A stretch of 64,000 bases of DNA from Pseudomonas brassicacearum subsp. brassicacearum (GTDB lineage: Bacteria > Pseudomonadota > Gammaproteobacteria > Pseudomonadales > Pseudomonadaceae). The DNA lies in the NCBI RefSeq assembly GCF_008801605.1, contig NZ_VZPJ01000012.1:62001-126000 (forward strand), given 5' to 3'. The position numbers and the translations under genes are program-made. The notes beneath the pieces are model-generated. The model made no database searches, was not told the DNA's origin, and saw only the letters and a list, made by a program, of their open reading frames with translations. Numbering within the stretch: position 1 is the stretch's first letter; the number at the start of each line of letters is the position of its first letter. Below, one piece after another: positions 50,951-59,762 of this stretch.

Positions 50951-52063
50951 TCACTGCTTGGGGGTATCGGCGGCCGCGACTTTCTTGGTATCGGTGGCGG
51001 CTTTGGCCGGTTGGGTTTTCTTCGCCGGGGTAGTGGCCTTGGCAGGGGCTTTCTTGGCAGGTGCCTTGGCCACGGCTTTTTTGGCCGGTGCTTTTTTGCT
51101 GGTCGGGGTCACGGCTTTTTTCGCCGCAGGCGCTGGGGCCGGGGCCACGGGCTTCACGTCCTGGGCCGCCACCAGCGTCACTGGTGCGGGGGCTGGCATG
51201 TTGTATTTACTCAGCAGCGCAACCATGGTGTTGGCCGGCGTGACCAGCAGTTCCACGCGACGGTTCAAGGCACGCCCTTCCACACTGTCGTTGGCCGCAC
51301 GTGGCGCCACTGCGCCCATGCCGCGCAGCATCAGGCGATCACGTTGCAGACCGCTGAGACGGAAAATCGCCGCCACGGACTGGGCACGCTCCTGGCTGAG
51401 CTTCAGGTTCGCAGGTGCGGCGCCCGAGGTGTCGGCGTGGCCGAGGATCAGCACGGCGGTCTTGGGGTCGGCTTCAAGGATCTTCGCCACGCGGGTGAAC
51501 GGCCCTAGGGTCACGGGCAGCAGCATGGCCGGACGGTCCGGGTTGAAGGAGCCGTCCACGGGCGCGGTGACCACCAGCACGTTGTCGCGGCGCTCGAGTT
51601 GGAGCTTGCTGTCCTGGATAGCCGTGCGCAGCTTCGGCTCGTAGTCGTCGAGCCAGGCCTGGGTGACTTTCGGATCGGGCATCGGCACCGCCTTGGCGGT
51701 TTCCTGATCCTTGCCGCCAAACGGCCACCACCACTTGCCGTTGCTTTCGGCTTCGGCCTTGGCAACGGCCGGCGCCTTGGCTTCAGGCTTGTCCTGGGGC
51801 TTGACGTCATCTTTCTTCGCAACGTCGGCAGCATCATCGGAAGAGAACGGCCACCACCAGTGGGTGGCGCTCTCCGCCTTGGCTTGCGGTGCGACGGCGG
51901 CCGGTTTCAGAGGCGCCGCTGGCGCCGTGTCCTTGGCCACGACCTTGTCGGAAGAGCCGAACGACCACCAGCTACTGCCGCCTTCGGCATCATTTTGTGG
52001 GGTTTGTGCGCAACCGGTGATAGCGAAGCACAGCGCCAGAGCGAGGGTTTTATTCGATGACAT
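50951..52063 (-). CDS. OmpA-domain lipoprotein with Trp-rich repeats and Lys/Ala/Pro tail
   Basis: Protein of 370 aa. Lipobox ITGC at about residue 17. Three copies of an aromatic repeat follow: SSWWSFGSSD (about 30), THWWWPFSSDD (about 70) and GKWWWPFGGKD (about 110). An OmpA-type peptidoglycan-binding domain spans about 160-280 (LILGHADTSGAAPANLKLSQERAQSVA, then GRALNRRVELLV). The last 60 or so residues are a low-complexity AlgP/histone H1-like tail (KKAPAKKAVAKAPAKKAPAK). This combination is unusual. It probably anchors outer membrane to peptidoglycan; the tail could bind polyanions. Start ATG 52063. Confidence 0.85.
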   Translation of the reverse strand: MSSNKTLALALCFAITGCAQTPQNDAEGGSSWWSFGSSDKVVAKDTAPAAPLKPAAVAPQAKAESATHWWWPFSSDDAADVAKKDDVKPQDKPEAKAPAVAKAEAESNGKWWWPFGGKDQETAKAVPMPDPKVTQAWLDDYEPKLRTAIQDSKLQLERRDNVLVVTAPVDGSFNPDRPAMLLPVTLGPFTRVAKILEADPKTAVLILGHADTSGAAPANLKLSQERAQSVAAIFRLSGLQRDRLMLRGMGAVAPRAANDSVEGRALNRRVELLVTPANTMVALLSKYNMPAPAPVTLVAAQDVKPVAPAPAPAAKKAVTPTSKKAPAKKAVAKAPAKKAPAKATTPAKKTQPAKAATDTKKVAAADTPKQ

Positions 52064-52180
52064 TGGATATCCACAAAATGATGTAAATGGAAAATAAAGG
52101 CCATGTTTTGGCCGCATAAACAGTCGCTTGGAAACTGAAAAGGCCCCGAGGTTCCGGTGCCCGCCGCCTTCAATGGCGTT

Positions 52181-53326
52181 TTATAGACAAGTGGCAAGTA
52201 CCTTCGCAAGGTTCTGCGCGCGCGGGTCCATCAATACGTAAGGCCCGAGCGTGTTGGTCACGAAGCCAAAAGCCACATCATGTTCCGGGTCGGCAAAACC
52301 CAAGGAGCCCCCGGCCCCCGGATGACCGAACGCCCGTGGGCCGAGGCCGTAGGTCGCATTCGGCACATCCGGCTGGTCGAGCATGCAACCCAGGCCGAAA
52401 CGGGTCTGGGTCAACAAAGTCTTATCCTCGCCGAAGCTGTGCTGGCGAGTCAGTTCATCGAGCATTTCACCTTCCAGCAGGCTGCCATCCAGCAGCCCCG
52501 CATAGAACCCGGCCAGGCTACGGGCGTTACCGTGGCCGTTGGCCGCCGGTTGCTGCATGCGCCGCCACTCCGATTTGTTGGTACTGGTCATGATCGACGG
52601 CGGGTTGGTGAAGGCCCGGGTGGTCATGGCCGTGGGCTCGCGCATCGTCACCTGCAGCAGGCGTTGGGCCGCGGCATCGCCGACGTTACCTTTGCCACGG
52701 GCGATGTGGGCCACGCGATGAAACTCCTCGTCGGCCAGGCCAACATGAAAATCCAGGCCCAACGGCTTGGCCACACGGGCCACGATGGACTCACCCGGAC
52801 CACGCCCATCAGCCCTTCGCAGCAGCTCGCCGATCAGCCAGCCATAGGTGATCGCGGCATAACCGTGACCCTCGCCCGGCGTCCACCAAGGTGCTTCGGC
52901 GGCCAGGGCATCGACCATGGCTTGCCAGTCATAAAGCGCTTCGGGCGGCAGCAATTCACGCAGCGCCGGCAGCCCGGCCTGATGGCAGAGCAACTGACGC
53001 AGGGTAATGGATTGCTTGCCGGCGGCGGCAAACTCGGGCCAATAGCGGGCTACCGGGGCATCCAGCTGCAACTTGCCTTCGGCCACCAGTTGCAGGGCGG
53101 TGACGGCGGTGAAGGTCTTGGTGCAGGAAAACAGGTTGGCGATGGTGTCGCTGTGCCAGGCTTCATGGCCATCCTTGTCGGCGGTACCGGCCCACAGATC
53201 GATTACCGTGCGACCACCCACCTGGATGCACAACGCCGCGCCGCGCTCCTGGGGATTATCGAACAGCGCCGCGAACGCTTCACGCACCGCCTCGAACTGA
53301 AGTTCATAATGGCCTTGAATCTGCAC
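52181..53326 (-). CDS. Beta-lactamase-family serine hydrolase (EstB/class C-like esterase)
   Basis: Hydrolase of 381 aa. The catalytic SxxK is in NLFSCTKTFTAV (Ser near residue 70), the Tyr motif YAAITYGWLIGEL (about 170) corresponds to YxN/YxS, and GHPGAGGSLGFADPEHDVAFGFVTN near the C-terminus is the HGG/KTG-like strand. No signal peptide, so cytoplasmic esterase rather than a true beta-lactamase. GTG at 53326 with AAGGGAG upstream is chosen over a longer frame that begins in non-conserved sequence. Substrate unknown. Confidence 0.88.
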   Translation of the reverse strand: MQIQGHYELQFEAVREAFAALFDNPQERGAALCIQVGGRTVIDLWAGTADKDGHEAWHSDTIANLFSCTKTFTAVTALQLVAEGKLQLDAPVARYWPEFAAAGKQSITLRQLLCHQAGLPALRELLPPEALYDWQAMVDALAAEAPWWTPGEGHGYAAITYGWLIGELLRRADGRGPGESIVARVAKPLGLDFHVGLADEEFHRVAHIARGKGNVGDAAAQRLLQVTMREPTAMTTRAFTNPPSIMTSTNKSEWRRMQQPAANGHGNARSLAGFYAGLLDGSLLEGEMLDELTRQHSFGEDKTLLTQTRFGLGCMLDQPDVPNATYGLGPRAFGHPGAGGSLGFADPEHDVAFGFVTNTLGPYVLMDPRAQNLAKVLATCL

Positions 53327-53442
53327 CCGTAACTCCCTTGAAACAAACACTTTTAAGGTGGCAGGCATTGTTTCAGCCATTAGGGTTTTTGGGAACCGTC
53401 GCAAGACGGCTGGCTAAGCATGCCCACCGAGGCAAGAAGAAC

Positions 53443-53529
53443 CTGTGGGAGCAAGGCTTGCCCGCGATGAGGCCCGCGAGGTCTTTCTGAAACTCAGGTG
53501 CCTTCATCGCGGGCAGCCTTGCTCCCACA
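53443..53529. repeat. REP pair
   Basis: TGTGGGAGCAAGGCTTGCCC...GCGATGAGG opposed to CTTCATCGCGGGCAGCCTTG...CTCCCACA, downstream of dinG. Confidence 0.85.
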
Positions 53530-53562
53530 AATACATTGCTTCACCGTGAAATCGCAGCAGCC

Positions 53563-55707
53563 TCAGGAAATCTCCCGCCGAAACGGCGGCAGCGCGTTGA
53601 GGATCGCCTTGCCATAGCGCTGGGTTACCAGCCTGCGGTCGAGCAAGGTGATGGTGCCGCGGTCTTCCTCGGTGCGCAGCAGGCGGCCACACGCCTGGAC
53701 CAGCTTCAGCGAAGCGTCCGGTACGGAAATTTCCATGAACGGGTTGCCGCCTCGGGCTTCGATCCACTCGGCCAGCGCGGCTTCCACCGGGTCATCGGGG
53801 ACCGAGAACGGAATCTTGGCAATCACCACGTGCTCGCAATAGGCACCGGGCAAGTCCACGCCTTCGGCAAAACTCGCCAGGCCGAACAGCACGCTGGAAT
53901 CCCCACCATCGACCCGCGCCTTGTGTTTGTTCAGGGTTTCCTGCTTCGACAGGTTGCCCTGGATGAACACCTGCTTGCGCCAGTCACGGTCAAGGCCATC
54001 GAACACGTCCTGCATCTGTTTGCGCGAGGAAAACAGCACCAGGGTGCCCCGTGAGCCTTCCACCAGTTCCGGCAGGTCGCGGATGATCGCCGCCGTGTGG
54101 GCAGCGGCATCCCGCGGATCGGCCTTGAGGTCCGGCACCCGCAGCACGCCGGCGTCGGCGTGGTGGAAGGGGCTCGGGACCACGGCGGTCACGGCTTTCT
54201 TCGGCAGGCCGGCGCGCATGCGGAAGCGGTCGAACGTGCCCAGGGCGGTCAGCGTGGCGGACGTCACCAGCGCGCCATAGGCCACGTTCCACAGGTTGCG
54301 ACGCAGCATTTCCGCCGCCAGGATCGGGCTGGCATTGACCTCTATATCGAACAGCGAACCGCTTTCGGCCAGGGTCAGCCACCGCGCCATTGGCGGGTTG
54401 TCTTCCGGGTCTTCGGCGGTGAAGGCCGTCCACAGTTCCCAGTTGCCTTGTGAGCGGGACAACAGGCTGCCAAACAGCGGGTACCACTCCTCGGCCTGGT
54501 TGCTGGCGATTCCGATGTTGACCTCGCCATCCATGCCTTCCTTGAGCAGGTCGGTCAGGCGCGTGAACAGGTCGGTCAGGCGTGCGAAACCTTTCTTGAG
54601 CTCGATGCCCATTTCGCGCATGTGCTCGGGGATCACCCCGCCGACAAACCGATGGCGTGGCCGCTCGCGGCCCTCGACGTCTTCGCCGGGCTTGAAGTCG
54701 GCCACCTGCTCGCAAGCGGTGAACATGAACTGCTGGTTCGTCTTGATTTCCCGCGCCAGCTCCGGCACTTGCTCGATGAACTTGCCCAGGTCGCCCGGCA
54801 ATGGATGCTGGGCCAACAGTTTGGTGAGGTTCTTGGCAGTGGTTTCCAGCCAGTCGGCGGTGGAGCGCAGCCGGGTGTAATGGGCGAAATGGCCGATGGC
54901 CTTGTCCGGCAGGTGGTGACCTTCGTCGAACACGTAGATCGTGTCGCGCGGGTCCGGCAGCACCGCACCACCGCCCAGGGCCAGGTCGGCCAGCACCATG
55001 TCGTGGTTGGTGACGATGACGTCGACCTTGCCCATGCCTTCGCGAGCCTTGTAGAAGGCGCACTGGCCGAAGTTCGGGCAATGCCGGTTGGTGCACTGGC
55101 TATGATCGGTGGTCAGGCGGGACCAGTCGGCGTCTTCCAGGGCCGTGGACCAGCTGTCGCGGTCGCCGTCCCATTTATTGCCGGCCAGCTTCTCGATCAT
55201 GCTGGTGAACAGCTTCTGGCTGGCCTCATCGACTTCAATCTTGAAGCCTTCTTCTTCGAACAACTGGGCCGTGGCGGTCTGCGCGTGGCCTTCCTGGAGC
55301 AACATGTCGAGCTTGGAAAGGCACATGTAGCGCCCACGGCCCTTGGCCAGCGCGAACGTGAAATTCAGCCCGCTATTGCGCATCAGGTCGGGCAGGTCCT
55401 TGTAGACGATCTGCTCCTGCAGGGCGACGGTGGCCGTGGCGATCACCAGGCGTTTGCCGGCGGCCTTGGCAGTGGGAATCGCCGCCAGGCTGTAGGCCAC
55501 GGTCTTGCCGGTACCGGTGCCGGCCTCCACCGCCACGATAGCGGGCTCGCCACTGCGCCGACCTTCGTCGTCGGTGTCGATGTCACCCAGGACTTTTGCC
55601 ACTTCGGCAATCATCAGGCGCTGGCCATATCGCGGCTTGAGGCTCTTGGCTTCGAGAAAACGCGAATAGGCGCCCTGGATCGTGGTTTTGAGTTCGGTGC
55701 TGATCAT
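53563..55707 (-). CDS. dinG: ATP-dependent DNA helicase DinG
   Basis: XPD-like superfamily 2 5'-3' helicase of 714 aa that unwinds R-loops and D-loops. Walker A VEAGTGTGKTVAYS (about 61-74), iron-sulfur cluster Cys in the block from YMCLSKLDML (about 127) to CTNRHCPNFGQCAFYK (about 201-216), DEAH-like VFDEGHHLP (about 252-260), and C-terminal helicase motifs LVLFSSRKQMQDVFDGL and QACGRLLRTEEDRGTITLLDRR. Length matches E. coli DinG (716). A LexA-type box lies 23-38 bases upstream, fitting SOS induction. Confidence 0.95.
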   Translation of the reverse strand: MISTELKTTIQGAYSRFLEAKSLKPRYGQRLMIAEVAKVLGDIDTDDEGRRSGEPAIVAVEAGTGTGKTVAYSLAAIPTAKAAGKRLVIATATVALQEQIVYKDLPDLMRNSGLNFTFALAKGRGRYMCLSKLDMLLQEGHAQTATAQLFEEEGFKIEVDEASQKLFTSMIEKLAGNKWDGDRDSWSTALEDADWSRLTTDHSQCTNRHCPNFGQCAFYKAREGMGKVDVIVTNHDMVLADLALGGGAVLPDPRDTIYVFDEGHHLPDKAIGHFAHYTRLRSTADWLETTAKNLTKLLAQHPLPGDLGKFIEQVPELAREIKTNQQFMFTACEQVADFKPGEDVEGRERPRHRFVGGVIPEHMREMGIELKKGFARLTDLFTRLTDLLKEGMDGEVNIGIASNQAEEWYPLFGSLLSRSQGNWELWTAFTAEDPEDNPPMARWLTLAESGSLFDIEVNASPILAAEMLRRNLWNVAYGALVTSATLTALGTFDRFRMRAGLPKKAVTAVVPSPFHHADAGVLRVPDLKADPRDAAAHTAAIIRDLPELVEGSRGTLVLFSSRKQMQDVFDGLDRDWRKQVFIQGNLSKQETLNKHKARVDGGDSSVLFGLASFAEGVDLPGAYCEHVVIAKIPFSVPDDPVEAALAEWIEARGGNPFMEISVPDASLKLVQACGRLLRTEEDRGTITLLDRRLVTQRYGKAILNALPPFRREIS

Positions 55708-55729
55708 GTATGGTCGGGCGCTAAAAACG

Positions 55730-55745
55730 CTGGATAAATTTTCAG
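55730..55745. promoter_or_regulatory. LexA (SOS) box upstream of dinG
   Basis: CTGGATAAATTTTCAG is CTG-N10-CAG with an AT-rich centre, matching the LexA consensus CTGTATATATATACAG at the key outer bases. It lies between dinG and the divergent CopD-family gene. Confidence 0.65.
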
Positions 55746-55806
55746 TGGTTCGGATCGGCGGCTATCATACCCCGCTAATGAATCCTGCGCAGAACGGAGT
55801 AACCCA

Positions 55807-56271
55807 ATGACACCCTTTGCCCTCGTCTACACCCTGCATTTACTGGCGGCCCTGGTCTGGGTCGGCGGCATGTTCTTCGCCTGGATGATCCTGCGCCCCG
55901 CCGCAATGACGGCGCTTGAGGGCCCTGCCCGGCTCAAGCTGTGGGTAGAAGTGTTTCAGCGTTTTTTCGTCTGGGTCTGGGTCGCCGTGGTGCTTTTACC
56001 GATCAGCGGTGTAGGCCTGATCCATGTGCGCTTCGCCGGTTTCGAAACCGCGCCGCGGTACGTGCAGGTGATGATGGGGTTGTACGTGGTGATGACAGCG
56101 CTGTTTATCCGCATCCAAGGCCTGCAGCTGCCGGCATTGCGTAGCGCCGTGACGGCGCAGGACTGGCCGGCGGGTGCGGCGGTGCTGGGGAAGATTCGGC
56201 GGTTGGTGGGGATCAACCTGTTGATCGGCTTGCTGGTGGTGGCGATTGGCGCGGCGCGACCGATGTTCTGA
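55807..56271 (+). CDS. CopD-family membrane protein
   Basis: Membrane protein of 154 aa with four hydrophobic helices (about 5-25, 55-75, 84-102, 135-152). It matches the CopD/DUF2269-type domain of copper-resistance or cytochrome-like proteins: LVYTLHLLAALVWVGGMFFAWMILRP with His11 and GGMF, and RYVQVMMGLYVVMTALFIRIQ. Heme or copper binding by His is possible but not shown. Divergent from dinG, overlapping its SOS control region. Confidence 0.82.
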   Translation: MTPFALVYTLHLLAALVWVGGMFFAWMILRPAAMTALEGPARLKLWVEVFQRFFVWVWVAVVLLPISGVGLIHVRFAGFETAPRYVQVMMGLYVVMTALFIRIQGLQLPALRSAVTAQDWPAGAAVLGKIRRLVGINLLIGLLVVAIGAARPMF

Positions 56272-56289
56272 AAAGATTGTACAAGACCC

Positions 56290-56379
56290 TGTGGGAGCGA
56301 GCTTGCTCGCGATAGCGGTGGATCAGTCAGCCTTATGTGACTGACATACCACTATCGCGAGCAAGCTCGCTCCCACAGG
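56290..56379. repeat. REP pair
   Basis: TGTGGGAGCGAGCTTGCTCG...CGATAGCGG opposed to ACTATCGCGAGCAAGCTCGC...TCCCACAGG, between convergent genes. Confidence 0.88.
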
Positions 56380-56397
56380 TTCAGATCAGGTTTTTCT

Positions 56398-57156
56398 TCA
56401 GAACCGCTGCACCGTTACCACCCCAGCCGCTCCGGCAGGCCCAGGCTGACCGTCAGCGCCAGGACGACCGCTTTTGCCGCCGTCAGCGGTATAGACCAGG
56501 CAGCCCTTGGCCTTGCCTCCCGCCCCGGGTTTGCCGCCGTGCCCCGCCGCGCCACCGGCACCGCCGTCCACCGTCACTTTGATCTGCTCGGCAGGATAGG
56601 CGCGGGGCAGTTCAAGGCGTACCAGCGCACCGGCCGCACCCGGCTGGCCATCGCTGCCATTGCTGCCGTCGGCCCCGCGACCGGCCGAACCCCAGGTGCA
56701 ACCCGGCGCCTGGCCATTGGCGCCGTCAAGACCGACGAAACCCGGCGCACCGGTACCACCGCGGGCATCCACCGACAACAGCGGCGCATTCAAGGCATTG
56801 AAACGCAGGTTGAGATCGCGCCCAGGCCGCGCGGCCTTGGTATAGGTACCCGGTGCGCCGCGTGAAGTGATCTGGCTGCCCTCGGCCAGCTCAGCCTGGG
56901 CCACTTTCATTTCCAATACCTGCTGCGCCGGCACGATGGCGATCCGCGCCTCACGTCCCAGGTGCAATTGATCGATGGTCAGTTCAGTGACATTGGAAGG
57001 CACCAGCAGCGTGCCGTAGTCGGCCACGTCCAGTCGCTCGAGGGCCAGGGTGCTGGTGGTGTTGGGCAGGCGCATCAACGAATGGCTTTCGACCTGGACC
57101 ACCTGGGCCGAAGCCCACGGGCATACGAGTGCGGCGAGCAGACACAATTTACGCAT
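56398..57156 (-). CDS. Secreted collagen-like (Gly-rich) protein
   Basis: Exported protein of 252 aa: signal peptide MRKLCLLAALVCPWASAQ, then about 100 residues of beta-rich sequence (LGREARIAIVPAQQVLEMKVAQ), then from about 130 a Gly-rich region with collagen-like GXY stretches (GGTGAPGFVGLDGANGQAPG, GADGSNGSDGQPGAAG, GGAGGAAGHGGKPGAGGKAKG, GRPGADGQPGPAGAAG). Two Cys occur in the Gly-rich part. A surface or matrix structural role is possible but no function is claimed. Its start overlaps by eight bases the end of the DUF1145 gene, so the two are probably co-transcribed. Confidence 0.8.
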   Translation of the reverse strand: MRKLCLLAALVCPWASAQVVQVESHSLMRLPNTTSTLALERLDVADYGTLLVPSNVTELTIDQLHLGREARIAIVPAQQVLEMKVAQAELAEGSQITSRGAPGTYTKAARPGRDLNLRFNALNAPLLSVDARGGTGAPGFVGLDGANGQAPGCTWGSAGRGADGSNGSDGQPGAAGALVRLELPRAYPAEQIKVTVDGGAGGAAGHGGKPGAGGKAKGCLVYTADGGKSGRPGADGQPGPAGAAGVVTVQRF

Positions 57157-57421
57157 GGGAAGCCTCTGGCGCGGTCGGGAGGGTTTGCAAATGGAAGATA
57201 CCGAACAGCAGCACTCTGAGGCGATCACGACCTGGCGCGGGGCGGCCACGGAAACTGGCCCTGAACAACAGCAGTTCCAGCACATGGAGCACCAGCAAAA
57301 ACGCGCCGGCGACGTTGACCAGCAGATGCAGCGGATGGACGAACGGCACGACCAGATTGACCAGCACCACCAGCCAGAACAACAGGGTCAGCAAGCGCCC
57401 CAGCCCCCAAAACACCTTCAT
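57149..57421 (-). CDS. DUF1145 family small membrane protein
   Basis: Protein of 90 aa with two hydrophobic helices (about 8-28, LLTLLFWLVVLVNLVVPFVH; about 33-52, LLVNVAGAFLLVLHVLELLLF), matching DUF1145, whose function is unknown. ATG at 57421 precedes MKVFWGLGRL, with AGGGGGGC upstream. Overlaps the collagen-like gene downstream by eight bases. Confidence 0.83.
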   Translation of the reverse strand: MKVFWGLGRLLTLLFWLVVLVNLVVPFVHPLHLLVNVAGAFLLVLHVLELLLFRASFRGRPAPGRDRLRVLLFGIFHLQTLPTAPEASHA

Positions 57422-57559
57422 ATGCCCCCCTGATCGGGAATTATTCTTTGCGCGCACAGTAACGGCTTGCGCGCAGGATAAGCCAGAGGGTCAGGCAAAT
57501 TTAATCTAACCTGAGCCCCGGCTCGCCTTCCCGACGACCCGGTAGCCCTGGCCCGCGCT

Positions 57560-58285
57560 TCAACGCTGGATATGCAGCTCGACCCGACGGTTCTGCGCCC
57601 GTCCTTCGTCGGTCTCATTGTCGGCCACCGGCTCGCTTTCGCCTTTGCCTTCGCTGGTGAGTTTGTCGGGGGCCAGCCCCTGGGTCAGCAAATACTCCAC
57701 GACGCTGCTGGCCCGACGTTCAGACAGCCCCTGGTTATAGGCATCACTGCCGACACTGTCGGTGTGACCCACGACCCGGATGCTGGCGACATTGGCATGG
57801 CTGAGCTTGCCCATCAGCCCATCGAGCTGGCTTCGAGCTTCTGCGGTGAGGTCGGATTTGTCGAAATCGAACAGTACCTTGCCGGCATCGTTGAGGGTGA
57901 TGACCTCGCTAGCCGGTGCTTCAGGCTCCACAGGTGGGGCACTGGCCGGGTATTGCGGCACCGGGCAACCGTGATGTTCGACAGGGGTATTGGCCGGTGT
58001 ATCAGGGCAACGGTCGCGGCGGTCGAACACCCCGTCGTCGTCTTCATCGCCATCCTGGGCGTAGCAGATCAAACCACCGCCCAGCAGCCCCAACGCGGCG
58101 CCACCGGCGGCCCAACCGCTGCTTTCAATGGCCCCCAACCCGCCACCGACCAGGCCGCCGATCAGGCTACAGATTGGCCAGGTGCGTTGATTGAGAGGTG
58201 CGCTGCCGTCGCTGTGAGTGGCGCAACCGGACAACAGACTGCTCGCCAGCAGTACCGGTAAGGCGGCCCTGATTAGAACGTTCAT
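57560..58285 (-). CDS. OmpA-family lipoprotein with Asp-rich calcium-type repeat (copy 1)
   Basis: Lipoprotein of 241 aa. Lipobox LLSGC (about residue 21), then a glycine-zipper-like membrane segment (GGLVGGGLGAIESSGWAAGGAALGLLGGGLI, about 44-74), an Asp-rich thrombospondin-3-like motif (DGDEDDDGVFDRRDRCPDT, about 78-96) likely binding calcium, and a C-terminal OmpA domain (about 125-241, FDFDKSDLTAEARSQLDG, VVGHTDSVGSDAYNQGLSERRA). It should anchor in the outer membrane and bind peptidoglycan. A paralogue follows at 58376. Confidence 0.9.
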   Translation of the reverse strand: MNVLIRAALPVLLASSLLSGCATHSDGSAPLNQRTWPICSLIGGLVGGGLGAIESSGWAAGGAALGLLGGGLICYAQDGDEDDDGVFDRRDRCPDTPANTPVEHHGCPVPQYPASAPPVEPEAPASEVITLNDAGKVLFDFDKSDLTAEARSQLDGLMGKLSHANVASIRVVGHTDSVGSDAYNQGLSERRASSVVEYLLTQGLAPDKLTSEGKGESEPVADNETDEGRAQNRRVELHIQR

Positions 58286-58375
58286 GATGAAGGCTCCTGT
58301 GTCACCGGCCCATACCGGTCACACAGGAGTAAAGACCCGCATCCGCAACTCCACAAGCCGCGGATGGCAAGGGTT

Positions 58376-59071
58376 TCAACGGTTTATCTTGATTTCCGTG
58401 CGACGGTTCATTGCGCGGCCGTCGGCGGTCTTGTTATCGGCCACCGGCTGGCTCTCACCGGCGCCGGACACCGAGACAAAACTGGCACGCGGTACGCCGT
58501 TGTCGACCAGGTACTGCACCACCGAGTTGGCCCGTTTCTCCGACAACCGTTGGTTGTAGGCATCGCTGCCGACACTGTCGGTATGGCCGGTGACCCGCAG
58601 TTGCGTGGTGGACGTTTCCTGTTTCAGCCGGGTCGCAACGCCGCTCAGGACATCTTTGTCGGCCGGGGTCAGCGTGGCTTTGTTGAACTCAAAGTGCACG
58701 TCGCGGATCACGATGGTTTCTTCCTTGACCACTGGAGGCTCTTCAGCCATTGGCGGTGGTGCGGGAGGTGGGCAACCGTCGGCATCGACCTGCACGCCCT
58801 TCGGTGTGCCCGGGCACTTGTCGCGGCTGTCCGGCACGCCATCGCCGTCTTCATCGCCATCGCCGTGCACCCAGCAATAAGCCGCCGCCATGCCACCGAC
58901 GAACAACGCGCCGCCGCCAGCCCAGGAACTACTTTCGGTGGCGCCCAAGCCTGCGCCGATCACACCGCCGACGGCGGCACAGGTCGGCCAGTCGGTTTTC
59001 TGCAAACCTGCGCAACCAGTCAACACACTGGTTAGCAGAACCAGGGGTAACGCTGTCCGAACTATGCTCAT
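58376..59071 (-). CDS. OmpA-family lipoprotein with Asp-rich calcium-type repeat (copy 2)
   Basis: Lipoprotein of 231 aa with the same layout as the gene at 57560: lipobox LTGC (about residue 19), a Gly-rich segment (GGVIGAGLGATESSSWAGGGAL), Asp-rich HGDGDEDGDGVPDSRDKC, a Pro-rich linker (PPPAPPPMAEEPPVVKEE) absent from copy 1, and an OmpA domain (about 115-231, VTGHTDSVGSDAYNQRLSEKRA). ATG at 59071 gives the signal peptide; the frame is open to 59431. Adjacent tandem duplication with divergence. Confidence 0.9.
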   Translation of the reverse strand: MSIVRTALPLVLLTSVLTGCAGLQKTDWPTCAAVGGVIGAGLGATESSSWAGGGALFVGGMAAAYCWVHGDGDEDGDGVPDSRDKCPGTPKGVQVDADGCPPPAPPPMAEEPPVVKEETIVIRDVHFEFNKATLTPADKDVLSGVATRLKQETSTTQLRVTGHTDSVGSDAYNQRLSEKRANSVVQYLVDNGVPRASFVSVSGAGESQPVADNKTADGRAMNRRTEIKINR

Positions 59072-59262
59072 CGGTTTTCTCCTTGAGGGATCGGCTTGTC
59101 GCCGATTCAGGGGAGTAAAGACCCGTCTTCGAATCTGCGCCAGCCTGAGTAATCGCGGGTTTTCGCCCCGTGTTTGCGAAGATTCCGCACGTTCAGGGAC
59201 AAACCGCTCTAGGCCACGATGTCCGGGCAGGCTATCGTGGTGGTTCTGACTGAGGAACTTCG

Positions 59263-59760
59263 ATGACCGTTGCCATTTCTGCGCGTACGCCCCAGCAAGC
59301 CTTGGCGGCCGTGCTTGACCGTTATGCCCCGCAAAAACTGCTATTGATCGGTGCCAGCGGCTTTCCCGCGCTCGAAGCATTCCAGCAGGCCCATCCCGAC
59401 ACCGAAGTGGTCCACGCCAGCCCCGGCGCACTGCCGACGGAGGTGGCGGCGCGGCGTTTTGACCTGGCCCTGGCGCTCGATTGCCTGGAGCATTTGCCCA
59501 AGCGCGAGGGTCTGAACCTGTTGGGTGGCATCCGCAATCTCAATGCCAGCCGCATCGCCGTGCTGGCAGACCTCAACGCCTGCGGCTGGCAAGAGACGGA
59601 CTTTTTTTCCCTGGCCCTGCAAGCCAGCGAGCGATTCCAGCGCGAAGATCAGGTCCTGACCCTGTTTACCTACGATCTGCTTGAATACAAACAGGTCCCC
59701 GACTGGCTCAACTCGCGCTTTTGGGCCAACCCGGAAAATTTTGGAAAATACTGGTGGTAA
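59263..59760 (+). CDS. DUF6231 family protein
   Basis: Cytoplasmic protein of 165 aa. It looks like a degenerate methyltransferase-type Rossmann fold: LLLIGASGFPALEAFQQAHP (about 30-49) resembles the nucleotide loop, followed by the VVHASPGALPTEVAARRFDLALALDCLEHLP block. The family is described mainly in pseudomonads and has no known role. It ends two bases before the YchJ GTG start, so the two are coupled. Confidence 0.82.
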   Translation: MTVAISARTPQQALAAVLDRYAPQKLLLIGASGFPALEAFQQAHPDTEVVHASPGALPTEVAARRFDLALALDCLEHLPKREGLNLLGGIRNLNASRIAVLADLNACGWQETDFFSLALQASERFQREDQVLTLFTYDLLEYKQVPDWLNSRFWANPENFGKYWW

Positions 59761-59762
59761 CC

